Part shown: piece by piece, positions 52,453 to 61,596 of the stretch
Numbering within the stretch: position 1 is the first letter of the stretch
How the letters are laid out: the number at the start of each line of letters is the position of its first letter
Assembly (NCBI GenBank): GCA_022843385.1
Contig: JALHNT010000025.1
Span: 43,881-107,880, forward strand
Length of the DNA: 64,000 nt
DNA from: Anaerolineae bacterium
GTDB lineage: Bacteria; Chloroflexota; Anaerolineae; Aggregatilineales; Phototrophicaceae
Direction: 5' to 3'
Program-made: the position numbers and the translations under genes
Notes under the pieces: generated by a model
Databases searched by the model: none
Told to the model about the DNA's origin: nothing
The model's input: the letters and a program-made list of their open reading frames with translations, nothing else

Positions 52453-53843
52453 CGCTGCTGGTCATCGACATCGGCAGTTCGTCGGCGCGGGCGCTGCTGC
52501 TGGATGAAGCGGCGCAGGTCATCGCGGCGACCAGCCAACCCTACAATTTCGTCACCCAGCCCCCCGGCGCTGCCGAGATCGATGCCGGCTGGCTGCGTGG
52601 ACAGGTCGAGCACTGCCTGGATGACATCCTGACTCATCCGGCTGCCGCGACCATCGGCGCGGTGGGCATGGCGACCTTCGTTGGCAACCTGCTCGGCCTG
52701 GATGACGCTGGCGAGCCGCTGACCCCGGTGTATACCTACGCCGATACCCGCTGCGCCCCGGAACTGATGCTGTTGAAAGACCAGGTTGATCTGGCAGCCG
52801 CCCATCAGCGCACCGGCTGTCTGCACCACGCCGCCTATCACCCGGCCAAGCTGCGCTGGCTGGCGCATCAGGCGGTGCCGCGCTGGTCGGACATCGGCAC
52901 CTATTGTTATCAGACCTGGTTCGGGCGGGCAGTGCCGTGCAGTTACTCGGTGGCCTCGTGGAGCGGTCTGCTGAACCGGGCGACGCTGGACTGGGATGCG
53001 GTCTGGCTGGCGGCGCTGGGATTGTCTGCCGACCAGTTCCCGCCGCTGGCTGATTTTGACGTGGTGCAGGTGGGCTTGAGTCCGGCTTATGCCTCGCGCT
53101 GGCCGGCGCTGCGCGAGTGTCCGTTTTATCTGGCGCTGGGGGATGGCGCGGCGGCCAACATCGGCTCCGGCGCGTCGCAACCGGGTGAGATGGCGCTGAC
53201 CATCGGGACGACGGCGGCGCTGCGGGTGGTGTCGGCGGAAGTCCTGCCAGCGGTTCCGGCCGGTTTGTGGAGTTACCGGGTGGATGCGCGGCATCACCTG
53301 ATCGGCGGGGCGACCAGCGAAGGTGGCAACATCTTTCACTGGGCGCGGGAGACGCTGCGGCTGGAGGGTGAGGTGGATGATGCCCTGCTTCAGCGCCCGG
53401 CTGACGGACACGGGCTGACCTTTCTGCCGCTGCTGGCTGGCGAACGCAGCCCCGGCTACCGGGCGGATGCCACCGGCACGGTTCACGGGATACGCCTCTC
53501 CACCACCCCGCTTGATCTTTTGCAGGCGGCGCTGGAAGGGGTGGCGCTGCGGCTGGCGCTCATCGCCCAACGGCTGCCACCGACGCATACGCTCTATGCC
53601 GGTGGGGGAGCGCTGGCGGCCTCCCGCGCCTGGGCGCAGGTGTGTGCTGATGCCCTCGACCAACCGCTGCATCTGCTGGATGAAGCCGAGCCGACGGCGC
53701 GTGGGGTGGCGCTGCTGCTGCGGGGCGAGTGGCATCAGCCGCCGCGCCTGCGCCAGATCATCCAGCCGCGCCCGGAGGCCGCCGTTCGGCTGCGGGCCGC
53801 GCGGGAACGGCAGCACGACCTGTATACGACCCTCTACAATTGA
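52449..53843 (+). CDS. FGGY-family carbohydrate kinase
   Basis: 464 residues. N-terminal LLVIDIGSSSARALLLDE (phosphate-1), the C-terminal ATPase half with MALTIGTTAALRVV and FLPLLAGERSPGYRADA, and LYAGGGALAASRAWAQVCAD (adenosine motif). Gluconokinase/xylulokinase-like in length and motifs. Translation coupled to the LarA-like gene. Substrate probably a sugar acid or ketose made by the other cluster enzymes. Confidence 0.88.
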   Translation: MTLLVIDIGSSSARALLLDEAAQVIAATSQPYNFVTQPPGAAEIDAGWLRGQVEHCLDDILTHPAAATIGAVGMATFVGNLLGLDDAGEPLTPVYTYADTRCAPELMLLKDQVDLAAAHQRTGCLHHAAYHPAKLRWLAHQAVPRWSDIGTYCYQTWFGRAVPCSYSVASWSGLLNRATLDWDAVWLAALGLSADQFPPLADFDVVQVGLSPAYASRWPALRECPFYLALGDGAAANIGSGASQPGEMALTIGTTAALRVVSAEVLPAVPAGLWSYRVDARHHLIGGATSEGGNIFHWARETLRLEGEVDDALLQRPADGHGLTFLPLLAGERSPGYRADATGTVHGIRLSTTPLDLLQAALEGVALRLALIAQRLPPTHTLYAGGGALAASRAWAQVCADALDQPLHLLDEAEPTARGVALLLRGEWHQPPRLRQIIQPRPEAAVRLRAARERQHDLYTTLYN

Positions 53844-53934
53844 TAAGACTTATGCACTTGATGGTAGATTTTTCCGTAGGGGCGCACAGACGGCTATTCC
53901 AAGAAAATAATGATCCCGTTGGTCAACAGAATTG

Positions 53935-53970
53935 CTTTGTAGGGGCGGTTCGCGAACCGCCCCTACAAAG
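53935..53970. repeat. 36-bp perfect palindrome
   Basis: CTTTGTAGGGGCGGTTCG followed directly by its exact reverse complement. A related half-site GTAGGGGCGCACAGACGG lies at 53877. Same GTAGGGGCG theme as the hairpin at 8754-8773. Works as a REP-like element; a terminator role between the kinase and DUF554 genes is possible. Confidence 0.8.
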
Positions 53971-54033
53971 ACCTGTACGGGCTAAACATTTTTCTGCAAC
54001 AGCCTAAATCCTAATTGAAACAAAGGAATGCAC

Positions 54034-54792
54034 ATGGGTGGAGCCATCCTGAACATCATCACCGTCGCCATCGGCAGCGCCATCGGCCTGCTCATCGGCA
54101 ACCGGCTCTCGGAGAAGATGCAGCAGTCGGTGGTGACCGGCCTGGGATTCGTCACGCTGGTGGTCGGCCTGAGCAATGCCAACAGCAGCGGCAACATCAT
54201 CATCCCGTTGTTGAGCATCGCCACCGGCGCGATCATCGGCGAACTGGTGGATATTCAGGCGGCGCTGGAACGCTTCGGCGCGTGGTTGCAGCGGCGTTTT
54301 AATGCCAGCCCGGAAGCACCTGCACAGGCCGATGGCAGTGTGCTGCATGACGCCCGCGCCCGGTTCATCACCGGCTTCGTCACCGCCAGCCTGGTGTTCT
54401 GCATCGGGCCGCTGACATTCGTCGGGTCGATTCAGGATGGGATGGGGCTGCCGGGCGGCTTTCAGCAGATCGCCATCAAGAGCGTGCTGGACTTATTCGC
54501 GTCGATGGCCTTCGCCGCCAGCTTCGGTGTGGGGGTGTCGTTCAGCATCATCACCATTCTGGTGGTGCAGGGTGGGCTGTCGCTGCTGGGGATGGTGGCC
54601 GGCAACATCATGACCACCGATATGATTAACGAGATGACGGCGGTCGGCGGCCTGATGCTGATCGGCCTGTCGCTGATCCTGATGGACATCAAGAAGCCGC
54701 GTGTGGCGAATTATCTGCCGGCGCTCATCATCGCCCCGCTGATCGTGGCGGTCGCTGCCGCGTTAGGCGTGAACATCTACCCGTTCCGTTGA
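54034..54792 (+). CDS. DUF554 membrane protein
   Basis: 252 residues from ATG 54034, chosen over ATG 54028 because AGGA at 54024-54027 is better spaced. Six or seven hydrophobic segments; GGAILNIITVAIGSAIGLLIG at the start, GLGFVTLVVGLSNA, FCIGPLTFVGSIQDG and GGLMLIGLSLILMDIKKPRVANYLPAL (shown in parts) fit the DUF554 (YdfK) family. Function unknown, probably transport. Confidence 0.88.
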   Translation: MGGAILNIITVAIGSAIGLLIGNRLSEKMQQSVVTGLGFVTLVVGLSNANSSGNIIIPLLSIATGAIIGELVDIQAALERFGAWLQRRFNASPEAPAQADGSVLHDARARFITGFVTASLVFCIGPLTFVGSIQDGMGLPGGFQQIAIKSVLDLFASMAFAASFGVGVSFSIITILVVQGGLSLLGMVAGNIMTTDMINEMTAVGGLMLIGLSLILMDIKKPRVANYLPALIIAPLIVAVAAALGVNIYPFR

Positions 54793-54895
54793 TCGAGTCC
54801 ACCGCTGAACCGGCTGTGAGCCTCCTGCCGATCACCTATAATGAAGGGGTGGTTCATGTGGCAGGAGATGGGATGATGCCCAACCGGGCAAGCAG

Positions 54896-55525
54896 TCACA
54901 GCTTCTCTATAAGTTGTTTGAGAAAATCGCTCAGTGGGGCAAAGGCCGGATGTTCCCAGTTCCATATAGCTTTCTGAGCCGCTTCGCCCACTCGAAGTTC
55001 GGGTTCTTTAGCCGCAAGCAATACCTGGACGCGGGCTTTGGCAACGTTGGTTGACTCTGGACTGATCTTGGCACATGCGATGAAACTATCAACGCAGGCC
55101 ATAAGCGGGTCATCGCTCATGGATTGCAGACAGACATCCTCCAGCATACCTCGCTGTGTCGTTGGTGGGACGATCATGACAGCGGTAGCCGGATTTCCCA
55201 ACGCGACTTTTAGCGGCTTTTTCGGGACCGGCAATCCAACATTTCTGAGTCCCGAACACACGCTCTGAAAGGCTGTTCTGGCATCTTCATCGGCATCGCG
55301 CACAATGCCGACGGATTTCACATTGTCCAGAAATTCGCGGCTGCTTTTGAGCAGGTTTAGTTGACGAGTGAGATTGGATCGACCACCAATCTCAAGAACC
55401 TGAACCATTTGAGTCAAGTCGAGATGCTTGACCAATGCGCGAAAAAAGATTTCATCCTCTTTGCCTTCAACCACCAACAAAACCGGACGGTCATCCAGCA
55501 CCTTCCTGGTCTCATCGTTTGCCAT
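54896..55525 (-). CDS. TOPRIM-like DUF3226 protein
   Basis: 209 residues. LLVVEGKEDEIFFRAL (TOPRIM Glu) and VGIVRDADEDA (DxD) are the nuclease/primase-type TOPRIM motifs in a DUF3226-like protein. The start shares a base with the stop of the upstream ATPase gene (TAATG). Together they resemble a split OLD-type (overcoming lysogenisation defect) nuclease: ATPase and TOPRIM effector on two chains, as also seen in the PARIS anti-phage system, whose effector is DUF4435. Defence is therefore a reasonable but unproven role. Confidence 0.75.
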   Translation of the reverse strand: MANDETRKVLDDRPVLLVVEGKEDEIFFRALVKHLDLTQMVQVLEIGGRSNLTRQLNLLKSSREFLDNVKSVGIVRDADEDARTAFQSVCSGLRNVGLPVPKKPLKVALGNPATAVMIVPPTTQRGMLEDVCLQSMSDDPLMACVDSFIACAKISPESTNVAKARVQVLLAAKEPELRVGEAAQKAIWNWEHPAFAPLSDFLKQLIEKL

Positions 55526-56622
55526 TACCGCACCTCAAAGTCGGTTTCGACGGCGGCTTGCATGGTTTCCTGATCGTAGGTGACGGCACGGTTGCCTCCC
55601 GACTTTGTGCGATCAATGCGGTGATAGCGGAAATCGTAGGCCTCACTTTCAGCGAACGCCTGATGTGCGGCGCGGATGCATTCCAGGCTGTGGGTCGTAG
55701 CAAAGACCTGGGTGTTGAATTCCCGCGAGGCGCGGTCCATCGCTTTCCAGATCTGCGGCAGGATGGAGTAATGAAAGCCATTTTCAATCTCGTCAATGAA
55801 GATCATGCCGCCGTTTGCTTCCGCCATGCCGATGACCAGACTGGCAAGCCGAACCACTCCTTCACCCATGAAACTCAAGGGCATGGGAGTATTCCCCGTT
55901 CCCATATCAGCATGTAAGAGGCTTTCACCCCCGTAATCCAGCAATTGCACATCGCTGATCCGATCATCCATCAATCGCAGAGCTTCCAAGAGAAGTGATT
56001 TTTTACCTCTTCGGATGAGTTCTGTATAGCGCCGCGTCTCATCTTCTGGCAGATTTCGCACCTTTGTCGCAAAGAAAATGGATTGAGCCGGCAGTGGCGG
56101 GACAATCGGATGATGAATATCCTGATAGTCCAGTACGGAATGCACTGTAACCCGTTCTTGTCCATCGCTATAGGTCAGGCGAAGAACCCGAATGGCAAGT
56201 TGGTTGGTAGAGATGACAGCCCCATTTGATTTATCATTTGCAGCCGATAGATACTCTCCGCCTACCTTTTTTAGTTCATCTAGATCAGTGACCTCGGTGA
56301 GTTGAATCTGCTGACTTTTCCCCGCCATATTCTCTGTTTCCAACAAGATTGTCTGATTGGTATCCAGATTGCGAAATATTGGATGCCATGGAGTGATTGA
56401 TGATTGTAGACGTACAAGCTGGAAGCGAGGTGGTAGCCCACGAAAGGTATTCAGGCGCAGCGCAATCTCGGTTCGATACAAGCCGGAGTGAACAAAGAGC
56501 GCTTCGAGCAGGGATGTCTTGCCAACATTGTTCTTGCCGCCGATGAGGTTGACCCGCGCCAGATCATTGATCTTCAGTTCCTCGAACAGGCGGAAATTCT
56601 GGATGTGAAAGGATGTGTACAT
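55525..56622 (-). CDS. OLD-like AAA/ABC ATPase
   Basis: 365 residues. FRLFEELKINDLARVNLIGGKNNVGKTSLLEAL carries Walker A (GGKNNVGKTS). Near the C-terminus are the ABC signature-like MGEGVVRLASLVIGM, Walker B GGMIFIDEIENGFHYS and the switch His in VFATTHSLECIRA. AAA_15/AAA_21-type ATPase of the SMC-like clan. Pairs with the TOPRIM protein encoded directly downstream. It is divergent from the TIR-kinase gene, and both sit in a two-sided intergenic region of 184 bp. Confidence 0.85.
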   Translation of the reverse strand: MYTSFHIQNFRLFEELKINDLARVNLIGGKNNVGKTSLLEALFVHSGLYRTEIALRLNTFRGLPPRFQLVRLQSSITPWHPIFRNLDTNQTILLETENMAGKSQQIQLTEVTDLDELKKVGGEYLSAANDKSNGAVISTNQLAIRVLRLTYSDGQERVTVHSVLDYQDIHHPIVPPLPAQSIFFATKVRNLPEDETRRYTELIRRGKKSLLLEALRLMDDRISDVQLLDYGGESLLHADMGTGNTPMPLSFMGEGVVRLASLVIGMAEANGGMIFIDEIENGFHYSILPQIWKAMDRASREFNTQVFATTHSLECIRAAHQAFAESEAYDFRYHRIDRTKSGGNRAVTYDQETMQAAVETDFEVR

Positions 56623-56806
56623 CGTGTCAGCGCTTTCTACTTGTCGCGTCGAGTTGATTATAGCACTGGGCTGGAGGCACGGGGTTGGAATGACTCCTCA
56701 CCCCAAAATAGAATAGGGGAGTGGTTATAAAGCGGTTGGGGCGTTGGTACGGCAGAACAAATCGGTCTATACTAGGTGAAATTCGGCGCGAATCGGGCCA
56801 GCAGCC

Positions 56807-59800
56807 ATGCCAACGGTTTACCTCAGTTATCATCCGCCCTCCAGCGCAGACCTCTCCGCCCTGCTCTCACGCGAATTGCGGCAGCGCGGCCTGGAGGTCT
56901 TTTTCGAGTCAAAACGCGATGCCAGCGTCACGACTCTGAACGATACCCTGCGCCAGTCCATCGCCGATGCCGACCTGTTCATCTGCCTGATCGGGGCCGA
57001 GACGCTCGGTTCGATGCTGGTGCAGCAGGAAGTAGAAGCGGCTCACCGCGCCCGCAAGCCGTTGATCCCGCTGTTTCAGGAAAGCTACCAACCGATCGCG
57101 CTGAAAGATGCGCCCACCCCTTTCATCAAAGCTCTGCTGGAAGCCGATGGCGTCTACGTCCTCGACCAGCAGAATCTCTATCTCGACACCAAGATCGACA
57201 CGCTGGCGAACATGGTTGGAAACAGCCTGCGCCGCCAGTCCACCCCCTCGGCGACCGCCGTCGACAGCGGCAGCAGCCGCAGCATCGAGAACCTGGCCGG
57301 GCAGCGTCTCGGTCAGTATCAGGTGACGGCACTGCTGGGCATGGGCGGGATGGGCGCTGTCTACCGGGCGACGCAGCCCTCGCTCAAGCGCGATGTGGCG
57401 TTGAAGGTCATGCCGCCGGCGTTGGCGCAGCAGACCGAATTTCTGGAGCGTTTCAACCGCGAGGCGCAGACCGCTGCCGCGCTGGAACATGCCCACATTG
57501 TTCCGGTCTATGATTACGGCATCGCCAGCGGCGTCAGTTATGTGGTGATGCGGCTGCTGACCGGTGGCTCACTGGCCGATCGCATCCAGTACCGGCTGGC
57601 GAGTGGCAAAGGGATGCCGTCGCTGGCGGAGACGGCCGATGTGATCCGGGGGCTGGCGAATGCGCTGGATTACGCCCACGCGCGCGGCGTCATCCACCGC
57701 GACATCAAACCCAACAACGTCATGTTCGACGACCAGGGGACGCCCTTCCTGGTCGATTTTGGTATCGCCAAGCTGGCCGGCAGCACCACCCAGTTGACCG
57801 GCACCGGTGTGGCGATGGGGACGCCCTCCTACATGTCGCCGGAACAGTGGAAGGGCGAGAGCATCAGCCCGGCCACTGACCAGTACGCGTTGGGGGTGAT
57901 GACCTATCATGTGCTGACCGGGCATCTGCCCTTCGAGGCGACTACGCCCTACGCCATGATGAACAAGCACCTCTACGAAGACCCGACGCCGCCGGATGTG
58001 TGGCGCTCGGATTTGCCGCAGGGTGTCAAGGAAGTGCTGAACCGGGCGATGGCGAAGCTGCCGCATGAGCGCTTCCCCTCGGCGCGGGATTTTGCGCGGG
58101 CGCTGGAACAATCGGCTACGGCCGATCCCAACCGGGCGACCGGCTTCTTCACCACGCCGCTGCCCACCCGTCCGGCTGCCCCGCCAGTCACAACACAGAA
58201 ACCACCCGTGCCAGGAACCTTCTACGAAGGCCAGACCACGCCGCTGCCCGTGCCGGAGAGTGTCGATGGCCCGACCATCACTCCCGCTTCGCTGCCGCTG
58301 CCTGGTGTCACGCCGTTGCCGGTGGAAGCGCCGGCGCGGGGACGGCTGAACTGGCTGGTGGTAGGGGTGGTGGCGCTGGTGGTCATCATCGCTGGCCTGG
58401 CTGGGATCGGGCTGATTTCAGGTCAACAGCAGGCGGCGGCCCAGACCGCGACGGCTGCGACCGCGACGCACTTAGCGGCACAGGCAGTGGCGCAGAACGC
58501 CAGCGAAACCGCCCGTGTGCCGACGAATACCGCCACCCATACCCCGACCAGCACCGAGACGCCCAGCCGGACGCCAACCCATACCGTCACGCCGACGCTC
58601 ACCCACACCGCCACCCCGACGCCCGCCACGCCGATTGCGGTGCCGGTGCGCAGCATCCCGGTGCGGCTGGTGCCGGATACCAGCTTCCCGGCGGTGGCAA
58701 CCCTGGAAGCCGGTGCACCACTGACCATCGTCGGCATCAGCGAGGATGGCGCGTGGTATCAGATCGTGCTGCCGGATGGTCGCATCGGCTGGATCGGCAC
58801 CGCCAATTCGTTGGTCGAAGGCTTCGGCAATCTGAACATCATCCCGGTGGCGCAGCGCCCCAGCAACACGCCTACCGATACGCCGACTTCAACCAATACG
58901 CCGACCAGCACACCGACCCCCACCGCCACCCGCACCCCCAGCAGCACACCAACGCCGACGGCCACAGCGACCGCGACGAATACGCCAACGCCGACGCTGA
59001 CACCAACGCCGACGCCGACCTTCACCCATACGCCGACTTCTACCTTTACGCCGTCCCATACGCCGACCGCCACGCCGACGCCGACCAGCACGTCTACGCC
59101 GACTTCCACGCCGACCATCACCTGGACGCCGTCACCCACCGCGACCGCCACCCCCGCCACGCCGATTGCCCAGGCGCGGCGCGATATTCCGGTGCGTGTT
59201 GGACCCGATCAGAGTTATCCCCAGCTCGCCACCTTAAGCGCTGCGGGCGTGGTCGCCATCCTGGGGATCAGCGAAGATGGCCTGTGGTATCAGGTGGAAC
59301 TGGAAGATGGGCGCAGCGGCTGGATCACCAGCGCCGCTGTCTCGGTGATGGCTTTCGGTGATCTGAACGCTGTGGCGGTGGCTCTAGCGCCGACCAACAC
59401 GCCAACCGATACGCCGACGCCAACCCAGACTCCAACGCGTACCCCGACCTCCACGCCGACACTGACGCCCACCTTCACACCGACACCCACGCCCAGCCTC
59501 ACGCCTTCGGCCACGCTCCCGCCAGCAGCCAACGCGACCCCATCGCTGCCCCCACCACCGCCTTCGCCGACGCGCCCAGCCATCGTCAGTTGCGCCGGGG
59601 CGCTGCCATCGCAGCTCTTCGTTGGTATCGAAGGCGTCGTGCTGGAAAATGACGAGCGTCCGGTGAATGTGCGCCGCGCGCCGGGACGGGCGGGCGAGGC
59701 GTTCGAGCGACTGCGCCCAGGCGAGACCTTCCTCGTGCTGGAAGGGCCGGTGTGCCAGGATAATCTGGCCTGGTTCCGCGTGCGCTTCAGCGGGATTCTG

Positions 59801-60490
59801 GAAGGCTGGATCGCAGAAGGCACTGATTTTTACTTCGTTGGGCCCGTCAATCCACCAGAAGGAAGCCGTCCGCCGGGGCCGCAACCGACGCCCGGTTATG
59901 TCCTGTCACGGGGTTGCAGTGTGCGGGTTGAAGACGACTTCAACGAGGGCTTCAGCGAGAACGACTGGTTTGTCGGTGCCGGTCAGCGCACCAATGTCGA
60001 GTTGGTCGATGGTTCGTACCGGCTCCTGATCGGCGAAGTGCCGGGGCGCGGCGTGAATGACGCGACCTGGGGTAGCCTGCGCGGGGTGCTGGTGGGCGAC
60101 GGGCGCATCGAAGGCGTGATGCGCGCTGGAAAATTCACGCTCGAAAACGGCTCACGGCTCGGTCTGTGGGTGCGGTATCAGGACGAGAATAACTTCCTGG
60201 CCTTCATGATTAACAGCCAGCGACGCTATTACATTGGGCGCTGGCAAAACGATGAATACATCGATCTCATCAACTGGACCAACAGCGATGCCATCCGCGT
60301 AGGCGACAACGCCCTCAATACGCTGCGGATCGATATTGTGGGGGATGACTTCACCTTCTACATCAATGGACTGGAGATCACCACCGTCAGCGATAACACC
60401 TGGGAAGAAGGTCGGGTGGCCTTCATGGGTGCCGCCTCGCAGCCGCCGGCCGAGTTCAACCTGGATTACTTCCGCATCTGCAACCTGTGA
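56807..60490 (+). CDS. TIR-Ser/Thr kinase-SH3-LamG transmembrane protein
   Basis: 1,227 residues. Residues 1-145: TIR-type domain (VYLSYHPPSSADLSALLSRE, DADLFICLIGAETL, VQQEVEAAHRARKPLIPLF with the possible catalytic Glu). Residues 170-440: Ser/Thr kinase (LLGMGGMGAVYRA, VALKV, HRDIKPNN with Asp near 299, DFGIAK). One transmembrane helix at about 515-538. Outside: Thr-Pro linkers, three SH3-like modules (about 605-685, 786-857, 927-1010) and a LamG/DUF1080-like sandwich (1044-1227). It looks like a receptor kinase sensing cell-wall or glycan ligands, with an added cytoplasmic TIR. TIR domains can consume NAD in immunity or merely bind proteins; sequence does not decide. Confidence 0.88.
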   Translation: MPTVYLSYHPPSSADLSALLSRELRQRGLEVFFESKRDASVTTLNDTLRQSIADADLFICLIGAETLGSMLVQQEVEAAHRARKPLIPLFQESYQPIALKDAPTPFIKALLEADGVYVLDQQNLYLDTKIDTLANMVGNSLRRQSTPSATAVDSGSSRSIENLAGQRLGQYQVTALLGMGGMGAVYRATQPSLKRDVALKVMPPALAQQTEFLERFNREAQTAAALEHAHIVPVYDYGIASGVSYVVMRLLTGGSLADRIQYRLASGKGMPSLAETADVIRGLANALDYAHARGVIHRDIKPNNVMFDDQGTPFLVDFGIAKLAGSTTQLTGTGVAMGTPSYMSPEQWKGESISPATDQYALGVMTYHVLTGHLPFEATTPYAMMNKHLYEDPTPPDVWRSDLPQGVKEVLNRAMAKLPHERFPSARDFARALEQSATADPNRATGFFTTPLPTRPAAPPVTTQKPPVPGTFYEGQTTPLPVPESVDGPTITPASLPLPGVTPLPVEAPARGRLNWLVVGVVALVVIIAGLAGIGLISGQQQAAAQTATAATATHLAAQAVAQNASETARVPTNTATHTPTSTETPSRTPTHTVTPTLTHTATPTPATPIAVPVRSIPVRLVPDTSFPAVATLEAGAPLTIVGISEDGAWYQIVLPDGRIGWIGTANSLVEGFGNLNIIPVAQRPSNTPTDTPTSTNTPTSTPTPTATRTPSSTPTPTATATATNTPTPTLTPTPTPTFTHTPTSTFTPSHTPTATPTPTSTSTPTSTPTITWTPSPTATATPATPIAQARRDIPVRVGPDQSYPQLATLSAAGVVAILGISEDGLWYQVELEDGRSGWITSAAVSVMAFGDLNAVAVALAPTNTPTDTPTPTQTPTRTPTSTPTLTPTFTPTPTPSLTPSATLPPAANATPSLPPPPPSPTRPAIVSCAGALPSQLFVGIEGVVLENDERPVNVRRAPGRAGEAFERLRPGETFLVLEGPVCQDNLAWFRVRFSGILEGWIAEGTDFYFVGPVNPPEGSRPPGPQPTPGYVLSRGCSVRVEDDFNEGFSENDWFVGAGQRTNVELVDGSYRLLIGEVPGRGVNDATWGSLRGVLVGDGRIEGVMRAGKFTLENGSRLGLWVRYQDENNFLAFMINSQRRYYIGRWQNDEYIDLINWTNSDAIRVGDNALNTLRIDIVGDDFTFYINGLEITTVSDNTWEEGRVAFMGAASQPPAEFNLDYFRICNL

Positions 60491-60530
60491 TATCCTGCTG
60501 GCCTGTCTGGTTGGCTTGTCTCACACACCA

Positions 60531-61274
60531 TCATGAAGTCTCGCAGGCAATCGGACGTGGAGCGCGATCCAGCACATTGACGCGCATCCCCAGATAGGGC
60601 GAGGGATCGAGGGTGTTGCCGATCTGGGTTTCGTTGCGGAAGAAGCCAGCTTCATCGCTCAGGACGATGCTGAAGTGGATGTGAAGCCCAATCGCTGCGC
60701 GACCGACCCCGGCGTATTCGCCCTGATAGCCCAGCAGCTCCCCCTGTTTCACCGGACGCTCGGATGTGCCAGCGGGGAACGCCGGGGCGACGAACGACTG
60801 TGTGCCATCACGTGAAGCCATGTGGGTGTAATAGGTCCAGATGGTGCGCCCCGGCTGAAGGGGATCATCATGACGGATGATGACCGTCGATAACCATTCC
60901 GGCAGGCGCGTCAGCCAGCCATCTGCAGCAGCGTGAACTGGGACCGTGCCGGGTGCGCCATCGCCGAAGATGTCGATGCCGGTGTGAGTAGCCAGAACAG
61001 TGTAGGGCGCTGCCGGGTCATTCCACAACAGGCCGATGAATCCGTCGGATGGCAGGATGAAGGGTGCGCCGGGGCAGGCCGTCGCATTCAGGCGGGTGGT
61101 CAGGGATGGGCGCGAAGCGGGGTCGGTGAACCACTGGTAGATCGGACGGTTGCTGTCGCTGATCTGGTCGCTGAGGGCGGGCAGCAGAAAACGATAGGCC
61201 ACCAGCGCCAGGAAGAGACCCAGCGCCGCCAGCGCAACCAGCAAGGTGAAGATACGTCGGGAAGGGAGTTTCAC
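60531..61274 (-). CDS. M23-family metallopeptidase
   Basis: 247 residues. N-terminal membrane anchor (LLVALAALGLFLALVAYRFL). Zinc-binding motifs HTGIDIFGDG (His, Asp) and LHIHFSI (HxH) are intact, as is a YYTHM motif, so it should be an active peptidoglycan endopeptidase or a related hydrolase. Third gene of a tight operon after two microcompartment shell genes (10-bp gap), an unexpected association. Confidence 0.85.
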   Translation of the reverse strand: MKLPSRRIFTLLVALAALGLFLALVAYRFLLPALSDQISDSNRPIYQWFTDPASRPSLTTRLNATACPGAPFILPSDGFIGLLWNDPAAPYTVLATHTGIDIFGDGAPGTVPVHAAADGWLTRLPEWLSTVIIRHDDPLQPGRTIWTYYTHMASRDGTQSFVAPAFPAGTSERPVKQGELLGYQGEYAGVGRAAIGLHIHFSIVLSDEAGFFRNETQIGNTLDPSPYLGMRVNVLDRAPRPIACETS

Positions 61275-61284
61275 AGGCCGGTGG

Positions 61285-61584
61285 TCAGTCGCCAGCGGCC
61301 TTCACATACTTGACCGCGCCGCCGACATCCCATGTATCGACAATGGCAAACACGGTAGCATCCGCCGGACGCCCCTCGGTGGCCGGGGTCTGGCGGGCGC
61401 TGCTGCCGGTGACATAGAGAACGACTTCGCTCTCGCCGGCCCCCACCGCGTCGAAGGCCACCACGTATTGCCCCTTGGGACGCCCCTCCAGGTCGAGCGG
61501 CTGGAGAATGAGCATCTTCAGTCCCTCGGTTTTGGCGCTCTTGGCGCTGGCAACCACCGTACCGACGACCATCGCCAGCATCAT
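61285..61584 (-). CDS. EutN/CcmL-family microcompartment vertex protein
   Basis: 99 residues. MMLAMVVGTVVASAKSAKTEGLKMLILQPLD, with FDAVGAGESEVVLYVTGSSAR after it (both read in shorter motif units), is the OB-fold pentamer signature of EutN/CcmL proteins: VVGTV start, A/G-V-G-A-G-E turn and TGSSAR. These cap the vertices of bacterial microcompartments. It lies 12 bp after the BMC shell gene. No shell enzyme is close by. Confidence 0.9.
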   Translation of the reverse strand: MMLAMVVGTVVASAKSAKTEGLKMLILQPLDLEGRPKGQYVVAFDAVGAGESEVVLYVTGSSARQTPATEGRPADATVFAIVDTWDVGGAVKYVKAAGD

Positions 61585-61596
61585 AGCGGCTTGCTC

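Noticed and set aside
52431..53816. Open frame of 461 codons opposite the FGGY kinase
   Set aside because: Arg/Gln/Pro-rich translation typical of an antisense shadow in GC-rich DNA; the sense strand encodes all kinase motifs.
58500..59560. Tandem DNA repeats in the TIR-kinase gene
   Set aside because: They simply encode Thr-Pro linkers between SH3-like modules; not a separate element.
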